Source: Phoebastria nigripes
Taxonomy: Eukaryota; Chordata; Aves; Procellariiformes; Diomedeidae
Assembly: GCA_035582835.1 (NCBI GenBank)
Contig: JAYKAV010003266.1
Location: forward strand, 2,108,159 to 2,172,158
Direction: 5' to 3'
Length of the DNA stretch: 64,000 nucleotides
Shown: piece by piece, positions 13,400 to 27,628 of the stretch
Layout of the letters: the number at the start of each line of letters is the position of its first letter
Position numbering within the stretch: the stretch's first letter is position 1
Notes under the pieces: model-generated
The model's database searches: none
The model's input: only the letters and a program-made list of their open reading frames with translations
Told to the model about the DNA's origin: nothing
Position numbers and translations under genes: made by a program

Positions 13400-16300
13400 T
13401 GTACAGCTCCCGGAGCAGTTCCTAGGGCGCTGCAGATCACTTCCGAGGTGGAGTAGAAGTGAAGTGCTGGCCAGGCTTTGGAGGGATCAGAGGGACATAA
13501 GGCAACAGCAGATCGCACAGGATTAGCACTAGGTGGGGAGTGAAATCGGACCTCTATTTGTAAAGCACTTTTCTGTATCTCATCTGGTTCAGTTTTTCAC
13601 TGTTTATGCCTTGAATGTGTTTCTGACCCCATGCACACAGACAATGAAATGCAATCCTTTCGCTCCAGTTAAGAAGTCAGTGATGAACTCAAGAACAAGG
13701 GGTCTAGCCTGACTAATTTTCTGAGATGTCCTGTCTTTGCAAGACAGTTGTGATCTAGTATGCTGATTTGTAGCTATGCAGCAGGGCAAATGGTAAACAA
13801 CAAAAAAAATCCCAATCTATAGGTAGAGGCAGTGGATTGTGGATGGACTGGCTTTAAAAGTATCTGAAAAGCTTGTCCTGTTTGTAATGCCAAACTGGGG
13901 TCTGGGACATAGCTCTGTATTTTTCTGCTTCTTATCCTTATCCCAAAATGCTCTAGAGATTTGGGTCAGTCCTTTCAGTTGCCCAGATGCTCTGCACCCC
14001 AGCACCCTGCAATATCGGGAGCTGGGCATATAGCCTGCAAGGGGCAGCCCCTGGTACGAGTATGTGAGTGCTGTGAGAGATGACCCCGCTCCAGACGGGG
14101 CAGGAGCCCCTCCGCAGCACAGNACTATAGCCACGACTCTGCGAGGACCGACTGCTGCTGCAGCAGAAGCGAGCTTGTTAAATGAGAGGGACAAAGTGTG
14201 TTTCAGCAAGAGGCTCTCCGTGGGCCGGTCTGCGCACGCATGAGCACAGGGATCGTTCAGCTCATCTCTGCCCTGGCGATGGCTGCTTTTCTCTAGTGAG
14301 TGACGGGAGCCTCCNTATTGAGCTTGAAACACCTTGAATTCCCTGAAGGAAACATGCCGTATAAATGTACAGGAATCTTATTTCCAGCCTGGCTTTGTGG
14401 TGGTGTTAGCGGAGGCTCTGCAAGGCACAGACATCAGAATAAATGTGACCCTCTTAAAGATGGCTGATGATGCAAAGGTCAAAAAAAGTGATTGACGAGG
14501 AGAAAAGTACATGCTAATATTTCTCCAGGAGGAAAAAGAATTACATATAATGGGTGTAATATTCAAAAAGAGCCAGCACATATGGTGAGTGATGCCAGCA
14601 TTTTAAAGGCACTTAAGCCTTAAATTTCCCCTTGATAAAAGTTATGTCACTCTTACACAGTGCATCACACTGACATGTTTTATAGGCGAAGTGTCACACA
14701 AACATACCCAAAGGAGAGCAGAAATGCCAGCGTAAACAGCAGTGCTGCAGGAGCAGCAGGCGGGTGGTAACCAGCTCCCTGCTCAGGGCTTGCGGCTCTC
14801 TCCAGTGGAAGCCTCTTCTGCTTCTTGGGTTATGGCCATTGCATTGGGTTCCTCCTGAAAGGTGTGTTCGTCACAGGTCTGTGCAGGATTCTGCCTTCTG
14901 CAGGTTTTTTGTTGTTCGTTTTCCTACAATCAAGAAAAAACAAATTCCCCTTTCTGTTCTGCCTTAGGCAGTTAGCAGCTGGATTTGATTGTTATCAACA
15001 GCATCACACCCTTAGCTTGGACATGTCAAGGATAGGACCCTTGTAAATCCTGAGCTTGCCTTTTGTCCAAGCTCAAAGTTTTTGTCCTAAAGCTCTGTAT
15101 TGCAAAATGAGGAATAGGGTCTGCTACAAATTCAGTGCTTTAGGCAGGAAAGGGCACAGGATGCCGGGCTGAGGATGCAGCAACGTGATGGAGCACCAAG
15201 CACCTGCCCTGGCAGGTCAGCTTTCTGTGTCTGCGCAGGGAGCAGGTTCCAGCAGCAGGGATGGAGCATCAGAAACGCTCCTGATTTATTGGTCTCTAAA
15301 CTGGGTGCACAAAAAAATCAGGGTAGTAATCAAAGTGATAAACTTTACGCTTCTCTATCACATTGAAATAATTGTTCTGCCTGAGCATCATTATCCTGCC
15401 ATTTTTCTGCTCCTGTGTCACTTACTGAAAATAAAGGCTCACTGCTTCCATTATAATGAGCTACAGTTTCAATAATTCACAAGGACTTTTACTGGGCTTT
15501 ATTTTTTAATCTTCATCACAAGGTTATAAAATTTGTGCCACTCTTCTAAGTGTTACTGAACTATCAGCAGAAGGAGAAGGCAAGCACAGATTTGCTGCAG
15601 TTCATTTAGTGGGATTTTCCTATGCTATATTGGAACCTATTATCATTATTATTATGATTATTATTTTCCCCAGTAGCTACTATTGGGGGAAGACTAAGAC
15701 TGGGAGGACAATATGGACCTGGCTTGGGATGGAATTTGGGCCACAAAGATACCATCCAGGCTGTTGGTTTAGAGACAACATTTTCTGTTCTTGATTACTT
15801 TGTTACCTGGAGAAGCTTCTGAAGCAGTGTAATCCTTGCACAATTATTCTAGGCTAAGGAAGTACCATTTTTTTTCTCTCCGTCTTCTATTGTTTCTTAC
15901 TGGTTTTGATGTATGATACTTCCATATATGTTCTGTACATACATATTTAATTTTCCATATACAAATTTCTGTATCTCCTCAGAAAAAGGATATGGAACTT
16001 TTGTGTCATTAATCTGCTAGCATCTTGAATTATGGTGCTATTTCTTAAAGCTTTCTTCATATATATGAAATGATTATTTGACAGAACAGCATTCAATATT
16101 GTTGGAATAATTATTATGCTCGTTTAATACATCAATTTAAGCTGTTATCATGGGTTCTTTGAAATGCTGGATAATTACATAAATAGTTATGAAACATTCT
16201 ATCAATGCATCTTAGTGCAAAGTATTGCTGCTGATCTCTTATAAACACAGAATTAAAAATTGGATTTATGGAAGGAAGAGGGAATCCATGGCACCATGCT

Positions 16301-19300
16301 GAATAGGTTGTTTCCCTTATGCACATACCTGAACACCAGGCAATTCAAGCATCAGATCAAGAAATAAACTGTCACCACCTCTCTTGCTTCCCTTCTCTCT
16401 CCGTTCGGTTTCTTAATTGCTGCTGCCTGGGTCCACGGACAAGAGCTGGCTGAGGCGCCTTCACCTGCAGGTTGCTGAAAATTTCTTTTCAGCTGCAGAG
16501 GTTCTTGGGCATCGAATCGAACCGTTCATCTGGATGATCTGGTACTTTCCTCTGAAGTTGGCCATTAGGATGACGATTCAGAGCAGCATACGAAAACCTT
16601 TACTGCAGTGTAGCCACCTCTGCTAGCGACGGCCGGGCACCCCGGGTGGCAGGAACCCGACGGGGTTGTGGCAGGCTGCGCGGGTCCCCGTCCACAGGCT
16701 GGGGTGCTGGCCTCGAGCTCCAGCCGCCGGTCGGCTCCTCTGCATCCTCCTCGTGCCCCAATGGCACAGCGCATCCTTAAAACCATGGGATCAGCTGGTT
16801 GTTTCCATGACTCCTGTGAACATGAGTTTGCTTAACCGGAACGGTGTCTTGTGTCTGGCGTGTGCCGAGGGTAGGTGCTGCTTTCTGTCACCAGGAATTT
16901 CGTGACCGATAAAGCCACACTTGGCTCTTCCCTCTCCTGGGCTGCATCTGCTGCTGCTGCCTGGTGGGTTTCAAGCAGGGCCTGGGAATGCAACAGCTCT
17001 GTTGATCTTTATTCTTCTGGAGGTTTATTAACACATTATTAATTAGCATGTGAGGCCAAGGGGAGATTTGTTAGCACTTTCATCTGCCATTTCCAAACTT
17101 GTCATTACTCTCCTCTAATTGCACTGGCACCTATGAAATGGCTTTTTTCTTCTTTTTAAGAAACAAACCTGAAATATGTATGAATATTGGTGTGAGCATT
17201 CAGCAAGCCTGAGAAGATAGGTCTTCTTAATTTGGGGGAAGGATGCCCTAGTGCCATTTGCCAGCCCAAGCAGAGGACGGACAGGAGCGGGTCTACTGGA
17301 TGCTGGAGCTGCAGCCCAGAATGCCTCAAGTCAGCACTTCTGGCAGATTTCATAAGAATATATCAGTGCTTCGAATCAGGGAGTCCTTAAACATTTGCTT
17401 GGGGAGCATTTGAGTGATGATCTAGGTTTTGACTGAAATTTTCTTTCCTTTGTTTAAACTCCTCCGCGGGAGCACCCCCCCTCAGCGGTGAGATCCCAGC
17501 CAGCGCTGACCCCCTCCCCGTTTTGGGAGGGAGCATCTGGTGCTGTCGGCTGAGCAGTCCATCACGGCTCGGCACTGCTGTCACCGGGAGACATGGTGGA
17601 ACGAAAACAAAAGACGTGACAAATTTGTCCTTTTCTCTTTTATAATTAACCAAAATATCTCATTGTGTAGCAAAGCATGGCTCCTAATTAACAGACAGGC
17701 GAGAGGCTATTTTTAAAATCCAGACCCCCAGTAATTATATTTGCGGCAGAGAATGATATTTCAGTCAAATGTGACAGACAGTGAGCCAAGTTCCCATGTG
17801 AGGCAATTAATATTTCACACCTGCCAAGCAGATCAGCAGCGGGGAGAGGAGGGGATGGCATTGAGAAGGGGATGCTGCGCTGGGGGGGCCGCCGCTTGCA
17901 ACACAGAAGACCAAAAATCCTTTACGTGGCTGTACAATGGCCAGTGAAGTAGCACTTGCTACTGTTGAGACTAAGAGGAGCTAGCCAAAACGGACATCAG
18001 CAAAANAGCTCCTGTTAGGGAGAGGGTCTGCAGGAAGGCTGTGTCCAGCCTGGCAGGCAAGGAAAGGGAAGGGAAATAATCAGAAAGGCTGACAATAACT
18101 TGGCCCATTTGGGAAGTAGACTCCAACATCAGGACAGTCAGCCCTGACCCTTCCATCATAAAGTTATTTTTCTTTTACTGGTCCCAGCGAGGCACTGGGC
18201 AGCTGGAGGAAGCCGTCGCCTTGCGCTCAGCGGCTGCGCGTGTCTTCCAGCGCCTCTGGGCTCTGCCAGTCGCTCCGTGCGCTCGTAATGGATGTAACTG
18301 CACCTCTCCTGTGAGTTGTACATATTAGCGTGTTCATTTTCCCTGTTATGGAGACAAAAGCATGTATTTTCCTTCCCACTGTTTTTGCTGTTCAGGATTA
18401 ATCTGCCCATTAATGGATAATCTGTCAGCGTTTAGATGCATTGAAGTTGGGAGGAGATTTACAGGCCTGTGATACCATCTGCTTTATTAGAATGGTTTGA
18501 AAACCTGACGTTCAATTTGTTCTGCAGGATTTGACGACAGATTACTCTCTAGATTCCAAAATAATTAAGAAAACCAAAAACCAGAGAGAATGGTGACAAG
18601 GAGGATGGGCAGAGGGAGGGGAGGCAGCTCTCGACCTGTCGTCTGGGTAGGAAGGACTGACTAACCTTGGCAAAGCAGCCCGGGCTGCAGAGCTTTTCTG
18701 CTCAGCTTTGTTCCTATGCATGGTAATAAAATGCCACCAGAAGCATGGCTGGGAGACCATTTAGCCAACCAGTCTGAGCCTGGAGGATAGCACAGCCCCA
18801 ATTTGTCTCTTATGCCTTGGTAGTAATTATAAAGCTTTTGTGTTTAACGAAGAAGCTGGTAGCGGGGAGGTGGTTGTGTGTTCCATAGTTTGCTCTGAAA
18901 CACAGAGCAACACGCTGGGGAAGGTACCTCAAACGCTGCAGCTCTGAAAGTTTCCTTTCCGAATTATGGAGGAATCTCGCTCAGACAGGGGACTCTATTG
19001 ACCTCCAGCCACCATCCTAATGAGAAAAGATGATGGTAAAACTCCAGGGGGAAAAAAAAGCAAACAAATCTTCTTTCTTCCATAAAAACAAACCAACAAA
19101 CCTGTAACAATTAATCTGAAACCATCTAGGAGAGGTCCCAGGAGAGGGCTTGCATTTCCAACGCGCTCTCTGAAGCACTTCTTATAAGTAATGGAGCCTC
19201 AGCCTCCACGTATCGATCGTGTGCCCTGTGTCACCAGAGCGCTTTAGCTAAATGATGCGGCGTCACTTCTCATCACCGATGCTCTCCCTAAGATTACAAA

Positions 19301-21720
19301 TGCTGCTGAGAGGGACTGCATCCCAAAGGGTCAGAGGAAAAGTTCTTGGAGGTGGAAAAAACAGTTGATTTGTAGTATTCCTCATCCGAAACTTACAGTG
19401 CAAATTCCCTCAGTCCTCTGACTGCCCCAGCCAAAGTCACGTTGAGCAGCACTAAAAGCTGTGCCCATTGCAAATCTCCTGCATGGGATAGCATGCGAAA
19501 ACGCAATTCCTGTTACAGCAGAGGCTGTGCGCTGCTGGCCTTCTCATGAAGTTGCTGTTTGCTCTTGTGCATCCACATGCGCGCGTGTACTGTCCTGCTC
19601 CCCTCAATCCCCGTTGCGGCATCTCCCCCAGCCCCGCTCCGCAGCACCCCCCAGGGCTTCTCCTTATTCCCCCCTTAATGGATCCCTGGGTTCTGTCTGT
19701 ATAAAATTAAGGTGCTCTTTGTTCATCATAATTACTTGAGATCCTTGCAGAAAAGACTTTCTAAAAGCACAAGATGGATATATTCCCATATCGGAGAGTT
19801 CTGCTCTTCACAAAACAGCTGACGGAGGCTGTTCTGCATCGTGTCAGGACCTTCAGCAGCAGTAATTCTGGCGTGGTACCGCAGGGAGAAAATGCATTTG
19901 ACGGAGTTAAGAAGAAAAATATCTGAAAGAAAAATGTAATTGGAGAAGCCACAGTGTTTATTAATAGTGGGCAAAGGGGAGCTGTGGAAGGATGGAGGTG
20001 TCTCAGGGCTGCTGCCTGGGGATGCGGTGCTGGGAGGCAGGCAGCCCGCGCAGGGTGGGCTCACAGCGACTGCACCATGTCGCGGTGCGGCCGGCCGTGC
20101 AGCGAGCGCGTGGACCTGCTGTAACAGCGGTCATACATGAAAATGGAGAGAGCAACATGGGTAGGTAGATGTCTGGGGCCCGTGGAGGGACTGGAAATAA
20201 CAAGCCTTTTTCCTCGTCAGCTTCAGATTCCCTGTGTGTGAAATCGCTTGTATTTCCAAATCAGAAATGGGAGGATTTAACCACAGGCCNATGGCTGGTC
20301 TGGCTGCATCCCTCAGAGGGGACAGGGCAGAGAGGCCCAGCAGTGTTGGGACCATCCCCGCTGCGCCTGGGCACGAGGGCTGCCCGTGACCCCGCTGTGG
20401 CTGAGGAGGTGCCATCCTGAGCACGGAGAGGACAAAGGTGCTGAGCCTGGAGAGCTCTTCTCGGGCCTGAAATCCTTCCTGCAGCTCTGGGAAAAACCAG
20501 AGTCGTTAACTCTCTGTTACTGTGGGAAGTTTATTCATCTTGGTCATTTCTAATGCATCTTTTATTATCTCATAAATAGATTTTTTTTTTTCCTCACTAG
20601 ATCATCATAGTACTGAGAATATAGGTTTGGGATTGTGTCCACAATTTGNATGTCTTTTTTATGCTGCTTCTTTAGTTGGACCTTATCAATAGCATTATAT
20701 GAGATACACTATAATTTGTATGGTGAAATAGCACTATAATTTTAAACGCTAATACTGTTGGATGTTGATATTTTAATGCAACTGTCCTGTAATGCCCTCC
20801 TCCTTCATGGCAAGAACTAGGCTCGTAAGATGCCCCTCGCTCCCCTTCCCAGGAGGTTTAACTGGATAGCATCTGATTGCATATGCACTTTGATTTTCAG
20901 TGATACTGGAAGCTTTTTGTTCTATTATTCACTGTAGGTCTGTGTTGTCTGTGCTTATTATGTGCCATCAGAAGGTACCTGGGAGTTTGCAGCCTTCCCA
21001 GCCACTCCTATTGTACAAACACATCAATAAGTAAGTGGTGCCTGAATTTAGCTGTGTGCTCGTAAGTGTTAGCAGAGCCCTGTCATTTTTTCAGGTCATC
21101 TAGCACTGAAGTTGAAATAGTTTTGCTGTTGCTTCCTTCTCTTCAGGAGACAACTAAAGAAGTGGCTCTTAGATTTCTGTTTCATTTTATTTATCCCTCC
21201 AAGACCAAGGACATGACTTTAAAATCAAAACAAAAGGGTATTTTGAATGCGGGCCGTTACAGTTTCCAGTGCGGTGGGTCAGTAGCAGCAGGAGCTGGTA
21301 ATGAGTGAGGATGCTCCTGTCTATGTATTTGAACAAACCCTCCTTTGAAAAATGGAAAGCCTTGTACCTCTGGGACCTCATTTCCCAGGTAGAAAACAGC
21401 AGCGCTTTATTATCAGCAATTGCCAGGGTGGAGATGAGAGCCCCTTCCAGTCCTTTTCCCCTGGTGCTTTTAAAGATGCCTTTCACTGCTGCCAGTGATG
21501 AGTTTTACATCTCATCTGATGCTTCAGTAACACCTGGCACTAACCTGATATTTACTCAGAGTAAAAGCCATTCCTTTATTTCCTAATTACAGTTTTGGTT
21601 TCTCTCTGAGAAATACTACCATAGTTTTTAGGCTGAACTTACTTTACATAAATTACAGCCGGAGGGGGTGTTCTCCCTGGAAATAAAGGCAACGTAGACT
21701 TGGGGTTTTCCCTAATCTTG
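13400..21720. other. Intergenic region, no gene recognised
   Basis: There is no supported gene. Open frames are short and inconsistent. An ATT-rich microsatellite lies at about 15638-15666. The stretch 17020-17110 is AT-rich with several TTAATTA-like cores and could be a conserved non-coding element. No CR1 fragment was recognised in this interval. Confidence 0.5.
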
Positions 21721-21724
21721 GCCA

Positions 21725-22260
21725 GTGTTGCTTCACCAACGACCTCTTGCGCCTACCGAGAGCAGCTGCCACCACCCGCGGCTGCTCAGCTGTAGGGATG
21801 CTTTATCGCCCGGCCCCCGGCCGCCGGCGGGGCTGCGGCAGGGAGCGGCGCCGCCGAGGGGCGCTGCGGCTCCGCGCTGCTCCGCGCTGCTCGGCGCTGC
21901 GGCTCCNNNNNNNNNNNNNNNNNNNNNNNNNNNNNNNNNNNNNNNNNNNNNNNNNNNNNNNNNNNNNNNNNNNNNNNNNNNNNNNNNNNNNNNNNNNNNN
22001 NNNNNNNNNNNNNNNNNNNNNNNNNNNNNNNNNNNNNNNNNNNNNNNNNNNNNNNNNNNNNNNNNNNNNNNNNNNNNNNNNNNNNNNNNNNNNNNNNNNN
22101 NNNNNNNNNNNNNNNNNNNNNNNNNNNNNNNNNNNNNNNNNNNNNNNNNNNNNNNNNNNNNNNNNNNNNNNNNCGCCGGCCGCTGCGGGGCCGGTCCCAC
22201 AGCTCGGCGGAGCAGAGGCGATGCCCTGCAGGAGCCGGTCATGTCTCTAGCAATCACTTA
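21725..22260. promoter_or_regulatory. CpG island interrupted by the assembly gap
   Basis: Both sides of the gap are very GC- and CpG-rich. The left flank (21808-21906) contains short direct repeats of the type GCGCTGCGGCTCC/GCGCTGCTCC, which likely caused the assembly break. The right flank (22174-22230) is similar. It lies about 7 kb upstream of the CD34 start and 16 kb past the presumed PLXNA2 end, so it is either an orphan island, the promoter of an unannotated non-coding RNA, or a distal regulatory element. The true size is unknown. Confidence 0.55.
21907..22173. other. Assembly gap (267 N)
   Basis: A continuous run of N inside a CpG-rich repeat-containing segment. The real length of missing sequence may differ from 267 bases. 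Any open frame that runs through it is meaningless. Confidence 1.
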
Positions 22261-22371
22261 CCGGGCACGGCACGCTCTGTATGAACTTGGAATAAACAAG
22301 GCAGCCCATTAGGTGGCTATGTTTAAAGTATATTTGCAAATACAGCAAATTAAAAATATAAAAACAGCCAA

Positions 22372-22582
22372 TAGGAAAAATTTCTTCACCGAAAGGGTTG
22401 TCAAGCATGGGAACAGGCTGCCCAGGGAAGTGGTTGAGTCCCCATCCCTGGAGGTATTTAAAAGACAGGTAGACGTGGCGCTTAGGGACACGGTTTAGTG
22501 GTGGACTTGGCAGTGCTAGGTTAATGGTTGGACTTGATGATCTTAAAGGTCTTTTCCAACCTAAATGATTCTATGATTCTAT
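22372..22582 (+). mobile_element. CR1 LINE 3' fragment
   Basis: This is a 5'-truncated CR1 retroposon in the + orientation. Visible landmarks are the segment AGGCTGCCCAGGGAAGTGG, the phrase TTGGACTTGATGATCTTAAAG and the family's terminal ATTCTATGATTCTAT. Only about 210 bases of the 3' end remain, so it is a dead copy. CR1 is the dominant retroposon of bird genomes and supports the avian assignment. Confidence 0.9.
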
Positions 22583-25500
22583 AATTTCATCACATTTAAA
22601 ATTAACAGTATTGCAAATAGCATTTATTTGGAATTAAAGTTTAAATTAAGCATCTCATATATCTCAGGTGCTGTTCGCTTGGTGTATCAACAAGATGGAC
22701 TTGCTGCAGTCCTGGTGATGGATGGAAAGCCCAAGCAATGAATCCAGCTTGCATGTTCATATGACATCCATAAATGGGAGAAATAAATTGCAATCAGCAG
22801 TCTGCAGATCTGGATGGAGAAGCTAATCTTTGTACTAAATTACGAGACTTATGCTTTAATGATTTTTATTGGTGTTTTGTGGTGCTGCTGTTTATTATAG
22901 TTAAGTACTTTGGACGGTGCAGCAGTGAAAAGCAGTCAATGAAATCAGCCAGGTTAATGAGACTCTGATACAGTCCGAAAGTAGTGATGGATAGTAACAG
23001 GATATGACTGTTTCATCTCTGTTCCCTCCTGTTTGTTTTCTTGTATTGCTGCAGCTACTTGTCATTCTTTGGATATTCAAACAAATGTGCATATTTCCAG
23101 AAAAACAAAAAACAGCTCTTGAGGATATCTCATCACTTCAACGCACCAGCAGTAGCCATCTAAAATCACACTTCTGTGTGTTCGACTGCACCTAGTGCAG
23201 ATAGAAGCGATACAGCCGCATCCTATAGAGGTGTGTAATTAGCTTATTTGCTCTTTCTGAGGCATTATCATGACTTTAGCAAGAGCCAGTTCTCTCACGC
23301 TGACAAAAGCACTATTTGAAAGAGTTTTCAGCTAGGTTTCATTGCTGTTGCTGGCTTTTCTCGTTTGCTCTGATGCGAGCTGGTAGGCTCCCTCGCCGCT
23401 GGCCTTCGCCATGAAGGGAAGGCGCGATGCGCTGGTGCTGCAGAGCTCTCTGACATTGCTGTCTCTGTCCGGTCGGTGGTGAGATATCATCTCCATGGAT
23501 CTCGTTCTTTCCGTCACAAAGCCAGAGGAATTACTTTCAAAGACAACAAAGGTTTTTATTTAGCACTTGTGCTGGGGCAGTTGGAGCCGTTTCCTGCCTG
23601 CGGTGTTCAATGTGCTGCAAACTGTTTCCAGGTCACACCAGCAGCTCCAGCCGAGCATCTTCTGGCTCTTTGCCTGTCCTGCGCCAGAGTTTCTTTCTTC
23701 ACATTTAGGCCCCCGTTCTTGCAACTTAGAAAAGCTACTGCTTTTTGTAGGCTTCTGGTTTTGCTAATTCTTGCCTTGTTTTTCAAGGCAATCCCTTCTG
23801 ACTCGTTCAACCTCTGGTATTGCTGCAGAAAACATGCATCTGGGGAACAGGTTCATGGAAAAATGCTTAAGTGACTTGATTTACATTGTAGCCTGCCCCT
23901 TAAAACTAGATTAAAAACCTAGTAATATCCTACAAAGCGCTGAACAGACAGAAGGTAGTAAATGAGCATAGCCTTGATTAGATTTGAACCAACAATCTTG
24001 AAGTAAAAGTTTAAGGCATAAAACTGTTCAGCAATCTATCCACCATATGGTTTGCTTGAATGTAGTCATGTGTATGCTTCATATTGGCTTTATTATTTGA
24101 AGATATTGATTTTAGTGGAATAATCATACTAAGCAATTTTTTTTAATATACCACTTTTATTAACAGTATGTTATAGTTGCAACAACCATGCATTTTTTTT
24201 TAAGATTTCCAAAAGCTTTTTAAAATAAAATATATGATCTACAGATCAAAAGTCTGATATTCTTGGGTTTTTTCAGCTGCCTCTGAGGAATGACTCTACT
24301 GAGTGTAAATGAATAAGCAGTAGCTGTGCAAGGGGGTAATAAATAGCAAGGATGCAGTTGTAAGGATGATGAAGAGGCAACACTTTGCCCAAGTTAAAAA
24401 AAAAATACATATTTGGTCTTTAATTCTGAGAATTATATTTAAATAAGACTTAGAAGAAGAATACAAACACCTAGATAAATGGTGGTGTAGAAAGGCAGCG
24501 TTCTTTCACAAATAATGGTTATTAAAGGCTCCGTGCACGCAGTTTGGAAGTAAATTTAAGAGCCCAGACAAGTTGCGTACTTCTTGCTGAAGCAGGAGGT
24601 TTTCCTCTGAGATTACAAAGAAGGGAGGAGAGGGGGAACCTTCATTTAAAGTTGTAGGTAAAGGTGAGGTGAAAGGGCAAGAGAGGTCTCGTCCAGCATC
24701 CCCCTGTAATGGAGGGCAGCGTGCCCGCGGCACACGCAGGGATGTTTCTTCAGGGGTGAGTGGCTCTTCCAGGGCTGGGAGACGCAGATGGCTTCGGAGA
24801 AGCTCTGATGTAGGCATTGAGGCAGTAATCTCTCCAGAACAGCCTTCGCACAAAGGATGCCTTGATAGGAGTCTCAGGATGTAGTTTCTGAAACTCTAAT
24901 AAAGGAAGCATTTCCTGCCCCGAGTTACAATATAAATATAATAACGTGCAAAACCAAACACAATAAAACAAATAGATGACAAGTTCTTAAGGAAATCGCG
25001 ATAAGGACGATAATATTAGGGAAGCTTTTGAGCTCTTTGCCCTTTCTTAGATGAATCACAATCAGTTCGTTCCTCAGGAGCCCTCTGCTCAGAGCAGAGA
25101 GCTTGCATCCTGCGTTAGCAGTGGACAGGAGTTCCCCTTGCTCAGCCCCGGTCAGGATTTGGTCCCGTGCCTCCTGTTAACACAAAGGAGATGTCATCCC
25201 AACAGCATCTTAGAAGCTTTACTAGGAGAAATAACCCAAGCTTCACTCAAATACCATTTTATTTGCAGCTTCATACTCTGCTCTGGTTATCCCACACCGT
25301 ACAGGCGTAAGGATGCTCGTGCCGCTCCCGAAAGCTGGTACTGCTCCCGCAGCAGTTCTTCAGAGGCCCGAGCGCAGTGGACGTGGGAGATCGGTTGTAA
25401 TTTCTAGAAAGCGTTGGTCTCTCTGGGAAGTGGTGCAGTTTGGTTGCTAAGGCTGGGGATTGAGATGCAAAACTTTTGGCTTTTGGGGTTTAGTTGTGGT

Positions 25501-26315
25501 GTGGCGTTGCTCCAAGCNCTTCCACGTGCCTCTGTTCTCACCTGTGCAGTGGGAGTGCTGTAAAGCATTAATACTCGCTCACTTTCGATTTATGTGGGAA
25601 AGTTATTAAAGTGCTTTGAAACTCTTGAATGGCGATGGATAGGTGAGTGTGAGGTTTGATTTATTTGATGGGATTTTGTACAGAATAGTCCTCTAACGTT
25701 GCACATCCTCTGGGTCAGCAGTGCTGGTGTCTTGGGAGGATGGTGGGAATCTCATTATTTCATCTGTCCAAAATAGCAACTTTTAAGAGGTGGGGAAATG
25801 ACTACACCAAAACTATTGTATGCCATCTGCCTGCTAAAATGCTTATAGAAAACATGTTTCCTGGCATATAACTTCCTAGCCATATGTCTATTGCATCATT
25901 CACAATTAAATTAAATCACCCTTAAATATTTGGACAAATTCCCAGTCTATCTGAACAAGCCTTCATCACTGTGGTGTTTGAAATTCGGACACTTGATCCT
26001 GTAAATGTTTAGTTGAAATTGGCTCAGCCATTGTTAACCTTATACAGCTGATACAGACTGCTTCGAGATAATTCAAGTGCCTGTTTCTTATTTTGGTCTT
26101 TAAATTTTTAACTGTAAAAATTTGTTAGGGGTCTGAAAGGAGGAAATAATTCTACAGTATTCGTTTGCAATGTGCTCAAGTCACTTTAAACAGAGGTTTA
26201 AATGGAGAGTCGTATCAATGAGAAAAGGTGTTCTCTTCCGCTCATTGAATAAACAGACGGAAATAACTGAAGAGCCTGTTTACAGCTGGATATTCTGAAT
26301 ATTTGGAATATGCTT

Positions 26316-26347
26316 GGAGGTGTGTACACACATACACACACACCTCC
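26316..26347. repeat. Imperfect inverted repeat in CA/TG-rich DNA
   Basis: GGAGGTGTGT on the left is mirrored by ACACACACCTCC on the right, with alternating CA/TG between. It could form a small hairpin or Z-DNA-prone segment. It is most likely simple-repeat drift. Confidence 0.6.
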
Positions 26348-27611
26348 AGCCGAAGAGCTTGCCCACTTCACAGCAACTCTGAAGCATGATTGCGAATGGA
26401 CATCAGACGACAAAGCCCGACCCAGCCCTGGTTAGGCTGGGTCAGCCTTGTTTAAGCCCCGCCGCTGGCGGTGCTGTGCCGGAGGCAGGCAGGGTCCCAC
26501 TGCCACCACCCTCTGCCACGCGTCCCCCGACGGGGAGCACGGCGATGCCTCCGCACGGCTGAGGCTCACAAAGCAGAGCGGTTGGATGGGTGGAAGCATC
26601 TCTAGGTCTCTATTCTAAAATCCTCTAAAGACAGTGCTTTCAGTTAAAGGATAATCTTAATAAGTAACTGATTTGGGGTTTTGTGGTTCCTCAGTTGAGG
26701 ATATGTTAGGTTTACCTGTTGTGCCATGCTTAGCTGAGCCACTATCCTAAAAGGAGTTTTAAGGCATGGTCTGACATACTCAGATAGTGCACACAGGGGA
26801 CATAAGTATTAATGAAACCCTACGTCTTTGACACCGGGAATGTCATTTAAATGCAGCCCAACTTCCACTGGAAACCAAACCCGTGAGCTTCCCGTGCTCC
26901 GTGTCTGGCAGACCCGGTCATCCTCTATTTTTAGTCCAACTCTCTATTTTTAGTCTGGTTTTGAAAGGTGAAATAAAACGGGCAGCCAAACCCGGATGAT
27001 TCTGTTGGTTTCTTTCATTCAGGAGCCCGGAGCGGCGCTGGAGGAGAATGGCAGGAAACCTGGCAGGGCGGAGGGGAGAGCCCCCGCGCGGGCAGGGCAG
27101 GCAGGAAGGGGCTGGGGGGCGCGGGGGGACCGGCCGCCGGCGGGGACCCACCACGGGGCTGCACCAGTTCATGGGCCAGAGCTCCCCTGCAACTCCCGTG
27201 CCAACAAGGGGCTCGGCACGAGCTGGTTTGTTTCATTCTTTTCCTACAGTTCACTTATTTTTAGTACGGAAATAAAATTTCTAAGCATTTCTAAGATTTT
27301 TGCCTTCACTGTACAAGAGTGGTCCTGAGCCCTGTCCTGCCAGAGGTAGCCTGGCAGCTTTTCTTGATGCTTTTCAGTGTGATGGGATGTTGGTCCTCAC
27401 CAGATGGTCTTCTGTCTTCCTCGTGGCTGATACTTTGAAATTTCAACTTTTTATTTTTAATTGTGTTATTCAACCCAAATTCTCACTTTAACAGAAAAAA
27501 AAAATCTGTTATTTAAATAGGACCTTTGTCTCACTCTGCTTTTCTCATTTCATCTTTTCTAAACTGATATGCATGCAAACCTGTGCTTGTACTGAGTCAT
27601 GCGTTTCCCAA

Positions 27612-27628
27612 TGTGTGTGTGTGTGTGT
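27612..27628. repeat. (TG)n microsatellite
   Basis: About eight uninterrupted TG units. A simple repeat with no evidence of function. Confidence 0.85.

Noticed and set aside
21725..22312. Open frames of 170-195 codons across the N gap
   Set aside because: Most of the length is N, so the frames carry no information.
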